From: Cupriavidus sp. MP-37 | GTDB lineage: Bacteria > Pseudomonadota > Gammaproteobacteria > Burkholderiales > Burkholderiaceae | Length of the DNA stretch: 64,000 nt | NCBI RefSeq assembly: GCF_020618415.1 | Contig: NZ_CP085344.1 | Coordinates: 1,573,001-1,637,000 of the forward strand | Direction: 5' to 3' | In this document: positions 15,859 through 25,050 of the stretch, piece by piece | How the letters are laid out: every line of letters begins with the position of its first letter | Numbering within the stretch: the first letter of the stretch is position 1 | Notes under the pieces: generated by a model | Database searches by the model: none | The model's input: only the letters and a program-made list of their open reading frames with translations | What the model was told of the DNA's origin: nothing | Position numbers and translations under genes: made by a program

Positions 15859-16647
15859 ATGACCTCCACCGTCATCGACATTCCCGATTCGGTTCGCGCC
15901 AAGATCGACGTGCGCAACCTGAACTTCTACTACGGCCAGTTCCATGCCCTGAAGGACATCAACATGTCGATCCCGGACCGCAAGGTCACGGCCTTCATCG
16001 GGCCGTCGGGATGCGGCAAGTCGACGCTGCTGCGCACCTTCAACAAGATGTACGCGCTCTATCCCGAGCAGCGCGCCGAGGGCGAGATCAACATGGACGG
16101 CGACAACCTGCTGACCGCCAGGCAGGACATCGCGCTGCTGCGCGCCAAGGTCGGCATGGTGTTCCAGAAGCCGACGCCGTTCCCGATGTCGATCTACGAC
16201 AACATCGCCTTCGGCGTGCGCCTGTTCGAGAAGCTGTCGCGCTCGGAAATGGATGACCGCGTGGAATGGGCGCTGACCAAGGCGGCGCTGTGGAACGAGG
16301 CCAAGGACAAGCTGCACCAGTCGGGCTACGGCCTGTCCGGCGGCCAGCAGCAGCGCCTGTGCATCGCGCGCGGCATCGCCATCCGCCCCGAGGTGCTGCT
16401 GCTGGACGAGCCGTGCTCGGCGCTCGACCCGATTTCCACCGGCCGCATCGAAGAGCTGATCGCGGAACTGAAGGACGAGTACACCGTGGTGATCGTCACG
16501 CACAACATGCAGCAGGCGGCGCGCTGTTCCGACTACACCGCCTACATGTACCTGGGCGAACTGATCGAGTTCGGCGAGACCGAGAAGATCTTCATCAAGC
16601 CGCACCGCAAGGAAACGGAAGACTACATCACCGGCCGGTTCGGCTGA
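15859..16647 (+). CDS. pstB: Phosphate ABC transporter ATP-binding protein PstB
   Basis: The ATPase that powers Pi import. The 262-residue protein shows Walker A GPSGCGKS at 48-55, the Q-loop [18 protein letters not shown], the ABC signature [16 protein letters not shown], Walker [14 protein letters not shown] and the switch His in IVTHNMQQA. These are the PstB-type variants. The ATG at 15859 follows a weak GCGAG. phoU starts 47 bases downstream in the same transcript. Confidence 0.97.
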   Translation: MTSTVIDIPDSVRAKIDVRNLNFYYGQFHALKDINMSIPDRKVTAFIGPSGCGKSTLLRTFNKMYALYPEQRAEGEINMDGDNLLTARQDIALLRAKVGMVFQKPTPFPMSIYDNIAFGVRLFEKLSRSEMDDRVEWALTKAALWNEAKDKLHQSGYGLSGGQQQRLCIARGIAIRPEVLLLDEPCSALDPISTGRIEELIAELKDEYTVVIVTHNMQQAARCSDYTAYMYLGELIEFGETEKIFIKPHRKETEDYITGRFG

Positions 16648-16694
16648 CGGGCACGGCAGGGACTAGCATATCCATAAGCGGCCAGGAGAATCCC

Positions 16695-17399
16695 ATGACT
16701 GACAAGCACCTGTCGACCCAGTTCGACGCAGACCTCAACGCCATCAACACCAAGCTGCTGCAGATGGGCGGGCTGGTGGAGTCGCAGATCGAGCTGGCCA
16801 TGCGCGCGCTGACCGACTTCGACGCCGAGATCGCCGACCAGGTCATCGCGCGCGAGCTGCAGCTCAATGCGCTGGAAGTCGAGATCGATGCCGATTGCGG
16901 CAATATCATCGCCCGCCGCCAGCCGACCGCGCGCGACCTGCGCCTGGTGATGGCCATCTCCAAGACCATCACCAACCTGGAGCGCGCCGGCGACGAGGCC
17001 GAGAAGATCGCCAAGCGCACCAAGCACATCATGGAAGACGCGTCGGCGCACAGCATCAACTACGCCGAGGTCAAGCTCTCGGGCGAGATGGCGATCGCGC
17101 TGCTGCGCCAGGCGCTCGACGCCTTTGCCCGGCTGGATACGGTCGCGGCCGCGCGCATCGTCAAGGACGACAAGGCCATCGACGAGGAATTCCGCGGCTT
17201 CGTGCGCAAGCTGATCACGTACATGATGGAAGACCCGCGCACGATTTCGGTGGCGCTGGATTTCCTGTTCATCGCCAAGGCCGTGGAGCGCATCGGCGAT
17301 CACGCCAAGAACATCGCGGAATTTATCATTTACATTGTCAAGGGGACGGACGTCCGCCATGTCTCGCGCGAGGACATGGAGCGCGAAGCGCTGAGCTGA
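16695..17399 (+). CDS. phoU: Phosphate signalling regulator PhoU
   Basis: Links Pi transport by PstSCAB to PhoR, holding the Pho regulon off when Pi is plentiful. The 234-residue all-helical product carries the two PhoU repeats, each with the metal-binding E/D-x3-D pattern (NLERAGDEAEKIAK near 100 and AKAVERIGDHAKNIAE near 200). The ATG at 16695 has AGGAGA at 16684-16689. A frame open from 16266 overlaps pstB and is noise. phoB follows after 28 bases. Confidence 0.97.
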   Translation: MTDKHLSTQFDADLNAINTKLLQMGGLVESQIELAMRALTDFDAEIADQVIARELQLNALEVEIDADCGNIIARRQPTARDLRLVMAISKTITNLERAGDEAEKIAKRTKHIMEDASAHSINYAEVKLSGEMAIALLRQALDAFARLDTVAAARIVKDDKAIDEEFRGFVRKLITYMMEDPRTISVALDFLFIAKAVERIGDHAKNIAEFIIYIVKGTDVRHVSREDMEREALS

Positions 17400-17427
17400 G
17401 ATCAGCCGCCCACGGAGAACCATACAC

Positions 17428-18135
17428 ATGCCAAGCAGTATTCTCGTTGTCGAAGACGAACCGGCGATCGCCGAACTGATCGCCGTGAACCTGCAGCACG
17501 CGGGGCATTATCCGATCCGGGCCTATAACGCCGAGCAGGCGCTGTCGCTGATGAGCGATGTGCTGCCCGACCTGGTGCTGCTCGACTGGATGCTCCCGGG
17601 CAAGTCAGGCGCGAACTTCGCCAAGGAGTTGCGCGCCAATGACCGTACCCGCCAGATCCCCATCATCATGCTGACCGCGCGCGGCGAAGAGCAGGACAAG
17701 GTGATGGGGCTTGAAGCCGGTGCCGACGACTATGTCACCAAGCCGTTCTCGCCCAAGGAACTGCTGGCGCGGATCAAGGCGGTGCTACGCCGCCGCGCGC
17801 CGCAGCTGACCGACGACGTGGTGGCGATCAACGGCCTGCGGCTGGACCCGGCCACGCACCGTGTCACCGGCCAGGACGAGAGCGGCCCGATCAAGCTGGA
17901 GCTGGGGCCGACCGAGTTCCGCCTGCTGCACTTCCTGATGACGCACCCAGAGCGCGTGCACAGCCGGTCGCAATTGCTCGACCAGGTCTGGGGCGACCAT
18001 GTCTTCGTCGAGGAACGCACCGTCGATGTCCATATCAAGCGCCTGCGCGCCGCGCTGACCCCGGGCGGCTACAGCAACATGATCGAAACTGTGCGCGGCA
18101 GCGGCTACCGGCTGGCGCGCACTCCTGGCGCCTGA
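17428..18135 (+). CDS. phoB: Phosphate regulon response regulator PhoB
   Basis: DNA-binding regulator of the Pho regulon, activated by PhoR. The 235-residue protein has a receiver domain with phospho-acceptor Asp53 in VLLDWMLPG, the acidic pair in VVEDEPAI, the Thr in MLTARG and the Lys in YVTKPFSPKE, then an OmpR-type winged helix with LGPTEFRLLHFLM and RTVDVHIKRLR. It should bind the TGTCA repeats described before pstS and the acyltransferase gene, and so control its own operon. Confidence 0.97.
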   Translation: MPSSILVVEDEPAIAELIAVNLQHAGHYPIRAYNAEQALSLMSDVLPDLVLLDWMLPGKSGANFAKELRANDRTRQIPIIMLTARGEEQDKVMGLEAGADDYVTKPFSPKELLARIKAVLRRRAPQLTDDVVAINGLRLDPATHRVTGQDESGPIKLELGPTEFRLLHFLMTHPERVHSRSQLLDQVWGDHVFVEERTVDVHIKRLRAALTPGGYSNMIETVRGSGYRLARTPGA

Positions 18136-18256
18136 GCCGACGCACGGGTTTCAAGCCGCTGGCAGGGCGCGGCGAAATCGTGGCACACTCCGTCGCAACC
18201 CTGCAGCCAGCCGGTTTTCCCAATGCCATGGCTGGCCGCGAGCCTGAACCCTGCGC

Positions 18257-19639
18257 ATGAATGTCATCTGGGCCCGTTCCGCGGCCATCCTGATCAGCCT
18301 GCTGGTGCTGTCCGCCGGCGTCTACCTGGTCGCCGGCCCGGTGCCGGCGCTGGCGCTGGCCTGCGTTTCGCTGCTGGGGCTGCTGTTCTACTACCTGTAC
18401 CAGATCAACCGCCTGTGGAAGGTGCTCGACGCTCCCGTCTACGGCGAGATCCCGAGCGCGCTCGGCCTGTGGGGCGAGGTGTATTACCGCCTGCACCGGC
18501 TGGTCAAGCGCTGGCGCACCCAGGTGCTGCAGGTGGAGCAGCAGCACACGCGCTTTATCCAGGCCATCCAGGCCTCGCCCAACGGCGTGCTGATGCTCGA
18601 TGACGCCGACCAGATCGAGTGGTGCAACGACGTCGCCGAGCAGCATTTCGGCCTGAACGCGCGGCGCGACGTGCGCCAGCGCATTACCCACCTGATCCGC
18701 CGGCCGGAGTTTGTCCATTACCTGACGCGGCAGCAGTTCGACGAGCCGCTGGTGATGCGCGACATGGGCGAGCACAAGCACAGCGTGATCGCGGTGCAGA
18801 TCCTGCCGTATGGCGACAACCGCAAGCTGGTGATCACGCAGGACATCACCAAGCTGGAAAACACCGAGGCGATGCGGCGCGACTTCGTCGCCAATGTCTC
18901 GCATGAATTGAAGACCCCGCTGACCGTGATGACCGGCTTCCTCGAGACCGTGCGCGACCTGCCGGTGTCAGAAGAGGACCGGCGCCGCTACATCGACATG
19001 ATGCTGGCGCAGTCGGTGCGGATGCAGAGCATCGTCGAAGACCTGCTGGCACTGGCCAAGCTGGAAAGCGATGCCCAGCCGCCGGGCCATGACGTGGTGC
19101 CGATCCGCGCCATGGTGGCGCACCTGATGCACGACGCCGAGGCGCTGTCGCAGGGCCGGCACCACGTCGCGGCCGAGATCGATCCGACCGTCGGCATGCG
19201 CGGTGCGGAGACCGAGCTGATGTCGGCGCTGGGCAACCTGGTGTCGAACGCGGTGCGCTACACGCCGGAGGGCGGGCGCATCACCATGCGGCTGGCCTGG
19301 GAAGACGGCCACGCGGTGTTCGCGGTGGCCGATACCGGCCTGGGCATCGCGCCCGAGCATATTCCCCGGCTGACCGAGCGCTTCTACCGCGTCGACCGCA
19401 GCCGCTCGCGCGACACCGGCGGCACCGGACTGGGCCTGGCCATCGTCAAGCACGTGCTGTCGCGCCACCATGCGGAACTGCGCGTGACCAGCGAGGAGGG
19501 TCGGGGCAGCGTGTTCCGCGTGGTGTTCCCGCTGGAGCGCAGCCTGCGCTCCGCCGCCGAAAGCGCCGGCAGCCCGGTGCCGGGGGCGGGTCCGACGGTA
19601 ACGCCGCAGGCACCGGACAGTTCCCGGCGCGCAGCCTGA
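18257..19639 (+). CDS. phoR: Phosphate regulon sensor kinase PhoR
   Basis: Membrane histidine kinase that phosphorylates PhoB when Pi is low. The 460-residue protein has two N-terminal membrane helices (about 5-25 and 28-48), a short charged linker, a PAS domain (about 95-200), the H-box with His216 in NVSHELKTPLTV, the N-box NLVSNAVRYTPEGG, and the DTGLGIAPEHI and GGTGLGLAIVKHV ATP-lid motifs. It has no large periplasmic domain, as usual for PhoR, which senses through PstSCAB-PhoU. A 121-bp gap separates it from phoB. The C terminus has a disordered tail of about 35 residues. Confidence 0.96.
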   Translation: MNVIWARSAAILISLLVLSAGVYLVAGPVPALALACVSLLGLLFYYLYQINRLWKVLDAPVYGEIPSALGLWGEVYYRLHRLVKRWRTQVLQVEQQHTRFIQAIQASPNGVLMLDDADQIEWCNDVAEQHFGLNARRDVRQRITHLIRRPEFVHYLTRQQFDEPLVMRDMGEHKHSVIAVQILPYGDNRKLVITQDITKLENTEAMRRDFVANVSHELKTPLTVMTGFLETVRDLPVSEEDRRRYIDMMLAQSVRMQSIVEDLLALAKLESDAQPPGHDVVPIRAMVAHLMHDAEALSQGRHHVAAEIDPTVGMRGAETELMSALGNLVSNAVRYTPEGGRITMRLAWEDGHAVFAVADTGLGIAPEHIPRLTERFYRVDRSRSRDTGGTGLGLAIVKHVLSRHHAELRVTSEEGRGSVFRVVFPLERSLRSAAESAGSPVPGAGPTVTPQAPDSSRRAA

Positions 19640-19643
19640 TCGC

Positions 19644-19677
19644 AAAGAGAAACCCCGCCGCGGCGGGGTTTCTCTTT
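19644..19677. terminator. Bidirectional terminator between phoR and ppk
   Basis: A perfect 34-bp palindrome (17 bp per arm) with A-rich and T-rich flanks on both sides, placed between the convergent phoR and ppk genes. It can work as a Rho-independent terminator for both. Confidence 0.9.
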
Positions 19678-19693
19678 GGCTGCGAGGCGCGGT

Positions 19694-21781
19694 TCAGGGC
19701 GTGCCGCCGAACATCACCAGCAGATCGTTCTGGCTGACATGCGGATGCTTGGAGCGCGTCTGCTTGCGCACGTAGTTGCCATCCGATTGCATGATCCACG
19801 CCGACGCATTGTCGCGCAGGTGCACCTGCAGGCTTTCCTTGATGACGCGCGCCTTGAGCGCCTTGTCCAGTACCGGGAACGCGACCTCCACGCGGCGGAA
19901 CAGGTTGCGGTCCATCCAGTCGGCGCTGGAGAGGTAGAGCACCTCTTCGCCGGCGGCGTGGAAGTAGTAGACGCGGTGGTGTTCCAGGAAACGCCCGATG
20001 ATCGAGCGCACCGAAATGTTCTCGGACATGCCCGGCACGCCCGGCATCAGCGCGCACACGCCGCGCACGATCAGGTCGATCTTCACGCCGGCGCGCGAGG
20101 CCTTGTACAGCTCGTCGATGATCGACGGTTCCAGCAGCGCGTTCATCTTGGCGATGATGCGCGCCGGCTTGCCTGCGCGCGCGTGGCGAGCCTCGGCGCG
20201 GATATGGTCGACCAGGTTGCTCTGCATGGTGAACGGCGACTGCCACAGGTGGTTCAGCCGGATCGTGCCGGCCGTGCCGGTCAGCAGCTGGAACACATGG
20301 TGCACGTCTTCGCAGATGGCCTCGTCGGCGGTCAGCAGCCCGAAGTCGGTATAGAGCCGGGCCGTGCGCGGGTGGTAGTTGCCGGTGCCCAGGTGGGCAT
20401 AGCGGCGCAGCTTGACCTGCTTGGCCTTCGGCCCGGTGGGTTCGCGCCGCACGATCAGCAGCATCTTGGCGTGGCACTTGTGCCCGACCACGCCGTAGAT
20501 CACATGCGCGCCGGCCGACTCCAGCCGCTCGGCCCAGTTGATATTGGTTTCCTCGTCGAAGCGCGCCAGCAGTTCCACCACCACCGTCACTTCCTTGCCG
20601 TTGCGCGCGGCGGTCATCAGCGCTTCCATCACCAGCGATTCGTTGCCGGTGCGGTAGACCGTCTGCTTGATCGCGACCACGTTGGGATCGGCCGCGGCCA
20701 GCTGCAGCAAGTCCAGCACGGAGCTGAAACTCTCGTAGGGATGGTGCAGCAGCACGTCCTGCTGGCGCATCACGTCGAACATCGATACGCCGCCGGAAAA
20801 TACCTTGACCGGCGCCGGCACATAGGGCGGGAACTTGAGCGCCGGCCGGTCGACCATGTCCGGGATCTGCATCAGCCGCACCAGGTTCACCGGGCCGGAA
20901 ACTCGGTACAGGTCGTGTTCGGCGAGGCCCGATTCCAGCAGCAGCCGGCGCGCCAGCGGGGCGGGCGTATCGGAAGAGATTTCCAGCCGCACCGTGTCGC
21001 CGAAATGGCGCGCGGGCAGTTCGCCTTGCAGCGCTTCGCGCAGGTCGGTGATGTCGTCCTCCGACACGAACAGGTCGGAGTTGCGCGTGACGCGGAACTG
21101 GTAACAGCCATGCACGGCGATGGCCGGAAACAGTTCGTGCACGAACCCCTGCATGAACGACGACAGCATGACAAAGCCGTACGGATAGCCCGACAGCTTC
21201 TCCGGCATCTTCACCACCCGCGGCAGCGCGCGCGGCGCCTGCACGATGGCCAGGTCGGCATCGCGCCCGAAAGCATCCTTGCCGGACAGCTCCACCACGA
21301 AGTTCAGGCTCTTGTTGAGCACGCGCGGGAAGGGGTGGGCCGGATCCAGGGCAATGGGGGTCAGCACCGGCGCCAGCTCGCGCTGGAAGAACTGGCGCGC
21401 CCATTCACGCTGGGCGTCGGTCCAGGTGGTGGTCAGGTGGAAAAAGACCCCTTCTTTTTCAAGTAATGGAAAAATGGTGTTCTGCAGCATGTCATACTGC
21501 GAAGCCACAAGCCGTTGCGTGCGCTCGGTGACAAGCTGGTAGGTCTGCTGGAACGAGAGGCCATCCGGCGTCAGGCCCGAGGCGTTGTCGCGCATCTGTT
21601 CCTTCAGGCCCGCCATGCGGATTTCAAAGAACTCGTCCAGGTTGCTGGATACGATGCAGATGAACTTCAGCCGCTCGAGCAGCGGGACTTTCGGGTCCGC
21701 GGCTTGCGCCAGCACGCGGGCATTGAATTCCAGGATGCCCAGTTCGCGATTGAGCAGCGTACTGGACGGAGTCGTCGACAT
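19694..21781 (-). CDS. ppk: Polyphosphate kinase 1
   Basis: Reversibly polymerises the ATP gamma-phosphate into inorganic polyphosphate. The 695-residue protein has the N domain (LLNRELGILEFNARVLAQA), the helical domain with SNLDEFFEIR, and two PLD-like catalytic domains. The phospho-acceptor His is in the YGVVGHKCHAKMLLI segment, and the second catalytic region holds GNYHPRTARLYTDFGL. I chose the ATG at 21781 because AGAAGG lies 8 bases upstream; in-frame ATGs at 21787 and 21820 lack a better site. It converges with phoR and diverges from ppx across a region with phased TGTCA-like half-sites, so Pho control is plausible. Confidence 0.95.
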   Translation of the reverse strand: MSTTPSSTLLNRELGILEFNARVLAQAADPKVPLLERLKFICIVSSNLDEFFEIRMAGLKEQMRDNASGLTPDGLSFQQTYQLVTERTQRLVASQYDMLQNTIFPLLEKEGVFFHLTTTWTDAQREWARQFFQRELAPVLTPIALDPAHPFPRVLNKSLNFVVELSGKDAFGRDADLAIVQAPRALPRVVKMPEKLSGYPYGFVMLSSFMQGFVHELFPAIAVHGCYQFRVTRNSDLFVSEDDITDLREALQGELPARHFGDTVRLEISSDTPAPLARRLLLESGLAEHDLYRVSGPVNLVRLMQIPDMVDRPALKFPPYVPAPVKVFSGGVSMFDVMRQQDVLLHHPYESFSSVLDLLQLAAADPNVVAIKQTVYRTGNESLVMEALMTAARNGKEVTVVVELLARFDEETNINWAERLESAGAHVIYGVVGHKCHAKMLLIVRREPTGPKAKQVKLRRYAHLGTGNYHPRTARLYTDFGLLTADEAICEDVHHVFQLLTGTAGTIRLNHLWQSPFTMQSNLVDHIRAEARHARAGKPARIIAKMNALLEPSIIDELYKASRAGVKIDLIVRGVCALMPGVPGMSENISVRSIIGRFLEHHRVYYFHAAGEEVLYLSSADWMDRNLFRRVEVAFPVLDKALKARVIKESLQVHLRDNASAWIMQSDGNYVRKQTRSKHPHVSQNDLLVMFGGTP

Positions 21782-21826
21782 GGTCATGACCTTCTTTTGG
21801 TAATGTGGCGACTTTTTCATAGAATC

Positions 21827-21879
21827 GTGTCACTTTCATGACAGTTTGATTTTGTCATGATGCCGACATGACCACGACA
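21827..21879. promoter_or_regulatory. Cluster of Pho-box-like half-sites between ppk and ppx
   Basis: On the strand reading into ppk, TGTCA and TGACA begin 11 bases apart (21843 and 21832), and TGTCG, TGTCG and TGACA begin at 21879, 21868 and 21857, again 11 apart. Read the other way similar phasing appears because the half-sites are partly palindromic. The first pair agrees with the E. coli Pho consensus at about 14 of 18 positions. No convincing -10 fixes the orientation, so this is a candidate only. Confidence 0.45.
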
Positions 21880-21974
21880 TATTTTTCCCGGGCCCGAATC
21901 GCGGCAGGCCAAGGCTCCAGCGTGTTCCTGCCGTGCTTCGCAACGCCAACGCGAACTTGCCCTCCAAGCACACG

Positions 21975-23507
21975 ATGAACAACACTCCACGCCTGCTGGC
22001 CGCCGTCGACATGGGCTCGAACAGCTTCCGCCTGATGATCGGGCGGGTGGACGAGACCCCCACGGCCAATGGCCCGGCCAGCCAGATCTTCCAGGTCGAC
22101 GCGCTGCGCGAGCCGGTGCGGCTGGCGGCCGGGCTGACGCCCGACAAATACCTGGACCAGCCCGCCCGGCGGCGCGGCATCGATGCGCTGCGGCGCTTCG
22201 GCGACCGCCTGCGCGAGTTCGCGCCGGGACAGGTGCGCGCGGTTGCCACCAATACGCTGCGCGTGGCCAGGAACGCCTCTGAATTCCTGATCGAGGCCGA
22301 GGGCGCGCTGGGCTTCCCGATCGAAGTGATCGCCGGGCGCGAAGAGGCGCGGCTGATCTACCTGGGCGCCTCGCACGATGCACCCGCCTGCCAGGGTAAC
22401 CGCCTGGTGGTCGATATCGGTGGCGGCTCGACCGAGTTCATCATCGGCAACGGCTACCAGTCCAAGCTGATGGAAAGCCTGTATATCGGCTGCGTCTCGC
22501 ACAGCCGCCAGTTTTTCCCCAGCGGCAATGTCGACGAATACGCGATGAAGCAGGCCGAGCTGGCGGCGCGCCGCGAGATCCAGGTGCTGGTGCGCCAGTA
22601 CCGTGCCGCGGGCTGGGAACAGGCGGTGGGCTCGTCGGGGACCGCGCGCGCGCTGGCCGAGCTGATCGAGCTCAACGGCATGAACGACAGCAATGCCGAG
22701 CACGGCATCACGCGCGAAGGCCTGGAGCGACTCAAGCGCGCGCTGATCAAGGCCGAGAACACCAACCGCGTCAAGCTGACCGGCCTCAAGCCGGACCGCA
22801 TCCCGGTGCTGCCCGGCGGGCTGTCGATCATGCTGGGCGTGTTCGCCGAACTCGATATCGAGCGCATGGACGTGACCGACGGCGCGTTGCGGCTGGGCGT
22901 GCTGTACGACCTGCTCGGCCGCAGCCACCATGAGGACATGCGCACGGTCACGGTGGACCAGTTCATGCGCCGCTACGGCGTCGACCGCGCGCAGGCCAGC
23001 CGCGTGCGGCGCACCGCGCAGACGCTGCTGTCACAGTTCCCGGATCCGGCCAATGAACGGCGCGAGGACAACCTGGCTCTGCTGGGCTGGGCGGCCAGCC
23101 TGCATGAGATCGGCATGTCGATCTCGCACAGCGGCTACCACAAGCATTCCGCCTACATCGCCACGCATGCCGACATGCCGGGCTTCTCCAAGACCGACCA
23201 GGCGCGGCTGGCGACGCTGCTGCTGGGCCATGCGGGCAAGCTGGGCAAGCTGTCGGGCAGCGGCAAGTTCGTCGACTGGCGCATGCTGTTCAGCCTGCGC
23301 CTGGCCTTTGTGCTGTGCCGGCGCCGCTCGGATGTGGCGCTGCCGGACATCCGTGTCGCGCAGCTGGCCGAGGCGCTGGACGAAGGCTTTACCGTGCGGC
23401 TGCCGAAGGCGTGGATCGACGCCAATCCGCTGATCGAATACAGCCTGGCCCAGGAAGCCGACGAGTGGCAGCGCATCGGCAAGCGCTACAAGGTGGTCTA
23501 CGACTGA
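21975..23507 (+). CDS. ppx: Exopolyphosphatase, Ppx/GppA family
   Basis: Releases Pi from the ends of polyphosphate; Ppx/GppA proteins may also hydrolyse pppGpp. The 510-residue product opens with the ASKHA signature AAVDMGSNSFRLMIGR, has the second phosphate loop VVDIGGGSTEFIIGNG and the glycine loop VGSSGTARAL, and then an HD-like C-terminal helical domain from about 315. The ATG at 21975 gives MNNTPRLLAAVDMGSNS; a GTG at 21933 would add 14 residues. No strong ribosome site is visible for either. It is divergent from ppk, a common arrangement in beta-proteobacteria. Confidence 0.94.
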   Translation: MNNTPRLLAAVDMGSNSFRLMIGRVDETPTANGPASQIFQVDALREPVRLAAGLTPDKYLDQPARRRGIDALRRFGDRLREFAPGQVRAVATNTLRVARNASEFLIEAEGALGFPIEVIAGREEARLIYLGASHDAPACQGNRLVVDIGGGSTEFIIGNGYQSKLMESLYIGCVSHSRQFFPSGNVDEYAMKQAELAARREIQVLVRQYRAAGWEQAVGSSGTARALAELIELNGMNDSNAEHGITREGLERLKRALIKAENTNRVKLTGLKPDRIPVLPGGLSIMLGVFAELDIERMDVTDGALRLGVLYDLLGRSHHEDMRTVTVDQFMRRYGVDRAQASRVRRTAQTLLSQFPDPANERREDNLALLGWAASLHEIGMSISHSGYHKHSAYIATHADMPGFSKTDQARLATLLLGHAGKLGKLSGSGKFVDWRMLFSLRLAFVLCRRRSDVALPDIRVAQLAEALDEGFTVRLPKAWIDANPLIEYSLAQEADEWQRIGKRYKVVYD

Positions 23508-23574
23508 GGGTGGGTGGGTCGAGCGGCCGCCGATGGGGCGGCCGTGACCGGATTTGCCTTTTGGCAGGCGCCGC

Positions 23575-24417
23575 TCAGGCGGCGTTGTTCAGGCCCAGGA
23601 AGTGGCGGGCGTAGCGCGGGTTCATGTCGTTCACGCGCAGCAGCGTGAGGAAGTCGGCCACGTTGAAGTCCGGGTCCCAGGCCGGCTGGCCGCAGATCTT
23701 CGCACCCAGGCGCAGGTAGCCCTTGATCAGCGCGGGCGGCTCGACCGCCAACTGCTGGTTCAGGTCTTCCACCGGCAGCGGCAGGCGCGGGAACGCGTGG
23801 TACTCGATCGGTGCCAGCGAGCGCTCGGTGAACAGCCGGTGCAGGCTGGCCGCGTAGTGGCCGCCGTCGCTCATCGGCACGCTGGCGCAGCCCAGCATCG
23901 ATTCGATGCCCCAGCGCTGCAGGTACTCGCCCAGCCCGCCCCACAGCGCCATGATGACGCTGCCGGAGCGGTAGTCGCGGTGCACGCATGAGCGGCCCAG
24001 TTCCAGCATCTTGGGGCGCAGGTGCGACAGGCGCACCAGGTCGAATTCCGACTCGGCGTACAGGCAGCCCAGGCGCTTGGCCTGGTGCGGCGGCAGCACG
24101 CGGTAGGTGCCGACCACGCGCAGCGTGGCCATGTCGCGCACGATCAGGTGGTCGCAGTAGGCATCGAACATGTCGATGTCCAGTTCGGGCACCGAAGACG
24201 TCAGGCGCGCGCCCATTTCCTCGGCAAAGACCTTGTAGCGCAGGCGCTGGGCCTCGACTACTTCATCCTGGTGGCGCGCCCACGCCACGCTGAGAACAGG
24301 CGACTCATGTGCCGGTGTATCCGATGGGCGATGAAGACGCCTCCGCGCCGTCTGGCCGCCGAGGCCATTGGGCAGGGAGTCGAAGAGCGGCTGGGTAGGC
24401 GTCGGCAGATCTCGCAT
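23575..24417 (-). CDS. OlsB-like GNAT N-acyltransferase (ornithine lipid type)
   Basis: A 280-residue member of the COG3176/GNAT-like acyltransferase group that includes OlsB, which joins a 3-hydroxyacyl chain from acyl carrier protein to the alpha-amine of ornithine, the first step to phosphorus-free ornithine lipid. The acyltransferase core starts about residue 43 (AWARHQDEVVEAQRLRYKVFAEEMGA), with FDAYCDHLIVRD and GTYRVLPP next and LELGRSCVHRDYRSGSVIMALWGG later, all typical. The ATG at 24417 has AAAAGGAC 8 bases upstream; a longer frame crosses the Pho sites and is rejected. olsA is not in the window, so an OlsB role is inferred. Confidence 0.75.
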   Translation of the reverse strand: MRDLPTPTQPLFDSLPNGLGGQTARRRLHRPSDTPAHESPVLSVAWARHQDEVVEAQRLRYKVFAEEMGARLTSSVPELDIDMFDAYCDHLIVRDMATLRVVGTYRVLPPHQAKRLGCLYAESEFDLVRLSHLRPKMLELGRSCVHRDYRSGSVIMALWGGLGEYLQRWGIESMLGCASVPMSDGGHYAASLHRLFTERSLAPIEYHAFPRLPLPVEDLNQQLAVEPPALIKGYLRLGAKICGQPAWDPDFNVADFLTLLRVNDMNPRYARHFLGLNNAA

Positions 24418-24453
24418 CAGTATGTCCTTTTGGTGACGAAACTGTTGCGATGC

Positions 24454-24508
24454 AATGTAGTGAGGGCCGGTGACAGTGCCGTGACCTCGCGATGACGGTT
24501 GCGTGACT
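24454..24508 (-). promoter_or_regulatory. Four phased Pho half-sites and promoter of the acyltransferase gene
   Basis: Reading left (minus strand), four GTCA-containing half-sites (AGTCA, CGTCA, GGTCA, TGTCA) lie exactly 11 bp apart; on the plus strand TGAC starts at 24504, 24493, 24482 and 24471. A -10-like TACATT at 24459-24454 stands 16 bases after the start of the last half-site, the same geometry as E. coli phoA and the pst promoter here. The gene start at 24417 is then about 30 bases after the expected transcription start. This reads as a PhoB-activated promoter. Confidence 0.8.
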
Positions 24509-24573
24509 TCGGCAGCCGGGCCTGTTCGGGAGGGCTTGAGGGGCACACAGGTCGGTGCCGCACCCCCGCAGGC

Positions 24574-25050
24574 TCAGAGGAATTCGGGATTGATGACCGC
24601 GCGCAGCACGGTCTGCGCCTCGCTTTCGCGGGTACGGCCGGTGAGCCACCAGATGCCGCCTTTGCGCACGCTCCAGTTCATTTCGGCGCCCGCCAGCAGC
24701 AGGCTGGCGACGCGGCCGATCCAGGGCTGGTGGCCGACCACCACCACGTGCTCGGCGCGCTCGGGCCATTCGACCGCGGCGAGCACGGCGCTGACATCGG
24801 CGCCCGGGGCCAGGGCATCGAGGATTTCCGCCTCGCCGGTCAGCGCCGCCGCGGTTTCGCGGGCGCGCACGGCGGGACTGCACAGGATGCGGGTATCGGC
24901 GGGCAGGTGGGCACGCAGCCATTTGGCCGAAGCCTCGGCCTGCTTGCGGCCGCGGCGCGTCAGCGGCCGCTGCAGATCGGCATGCCGGCTAAGGCTGAGG
25001 GCGTCGGGAAGGTCTTCGGCTTCGGCATGGCGCCACAGGATCAGGTTCAT
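24574..25050 (-). CDS. SixA-like phosphohistidine phosphatase
   Basis: A 158-residue histidine-phosphatase-superfamily protein. The catalytic RHAEAED motif lies at residues 7-13 (the phospho-accepting His is the second residue), an Arg in TRRGRKQAEASA follows, CSPAVRARETA fits the substrate pocket, and the second catalytic His is in VVVGHQPWIG. Size and pattern match SixA, which dephosphorylates phosphohistidine on phosphotransfer proteins; a small-molecule phosphatase cannot be excluded. The ATG at 25050 gives MNLILWRHAEAEDL; no clear Shine-Dalgarno is seen. The Pho-type promoter of the next leftward gene lies just beyond its stop. Confidence 0.8.
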   Translation of the reverse strand: MNLILWRHAEAEDLPDALSLSRHADLQRPLTRRGRKQAEASAKWLRAHLPADTRILCSPAVRARETAAALTGEAEILDALAPGADVSAVLAAVEWPERAEHVVVVGHQPWIGRVASLLLAGAEMNWSVRKGGIWWLTGRTRESEAQTVLRAVINPEFL

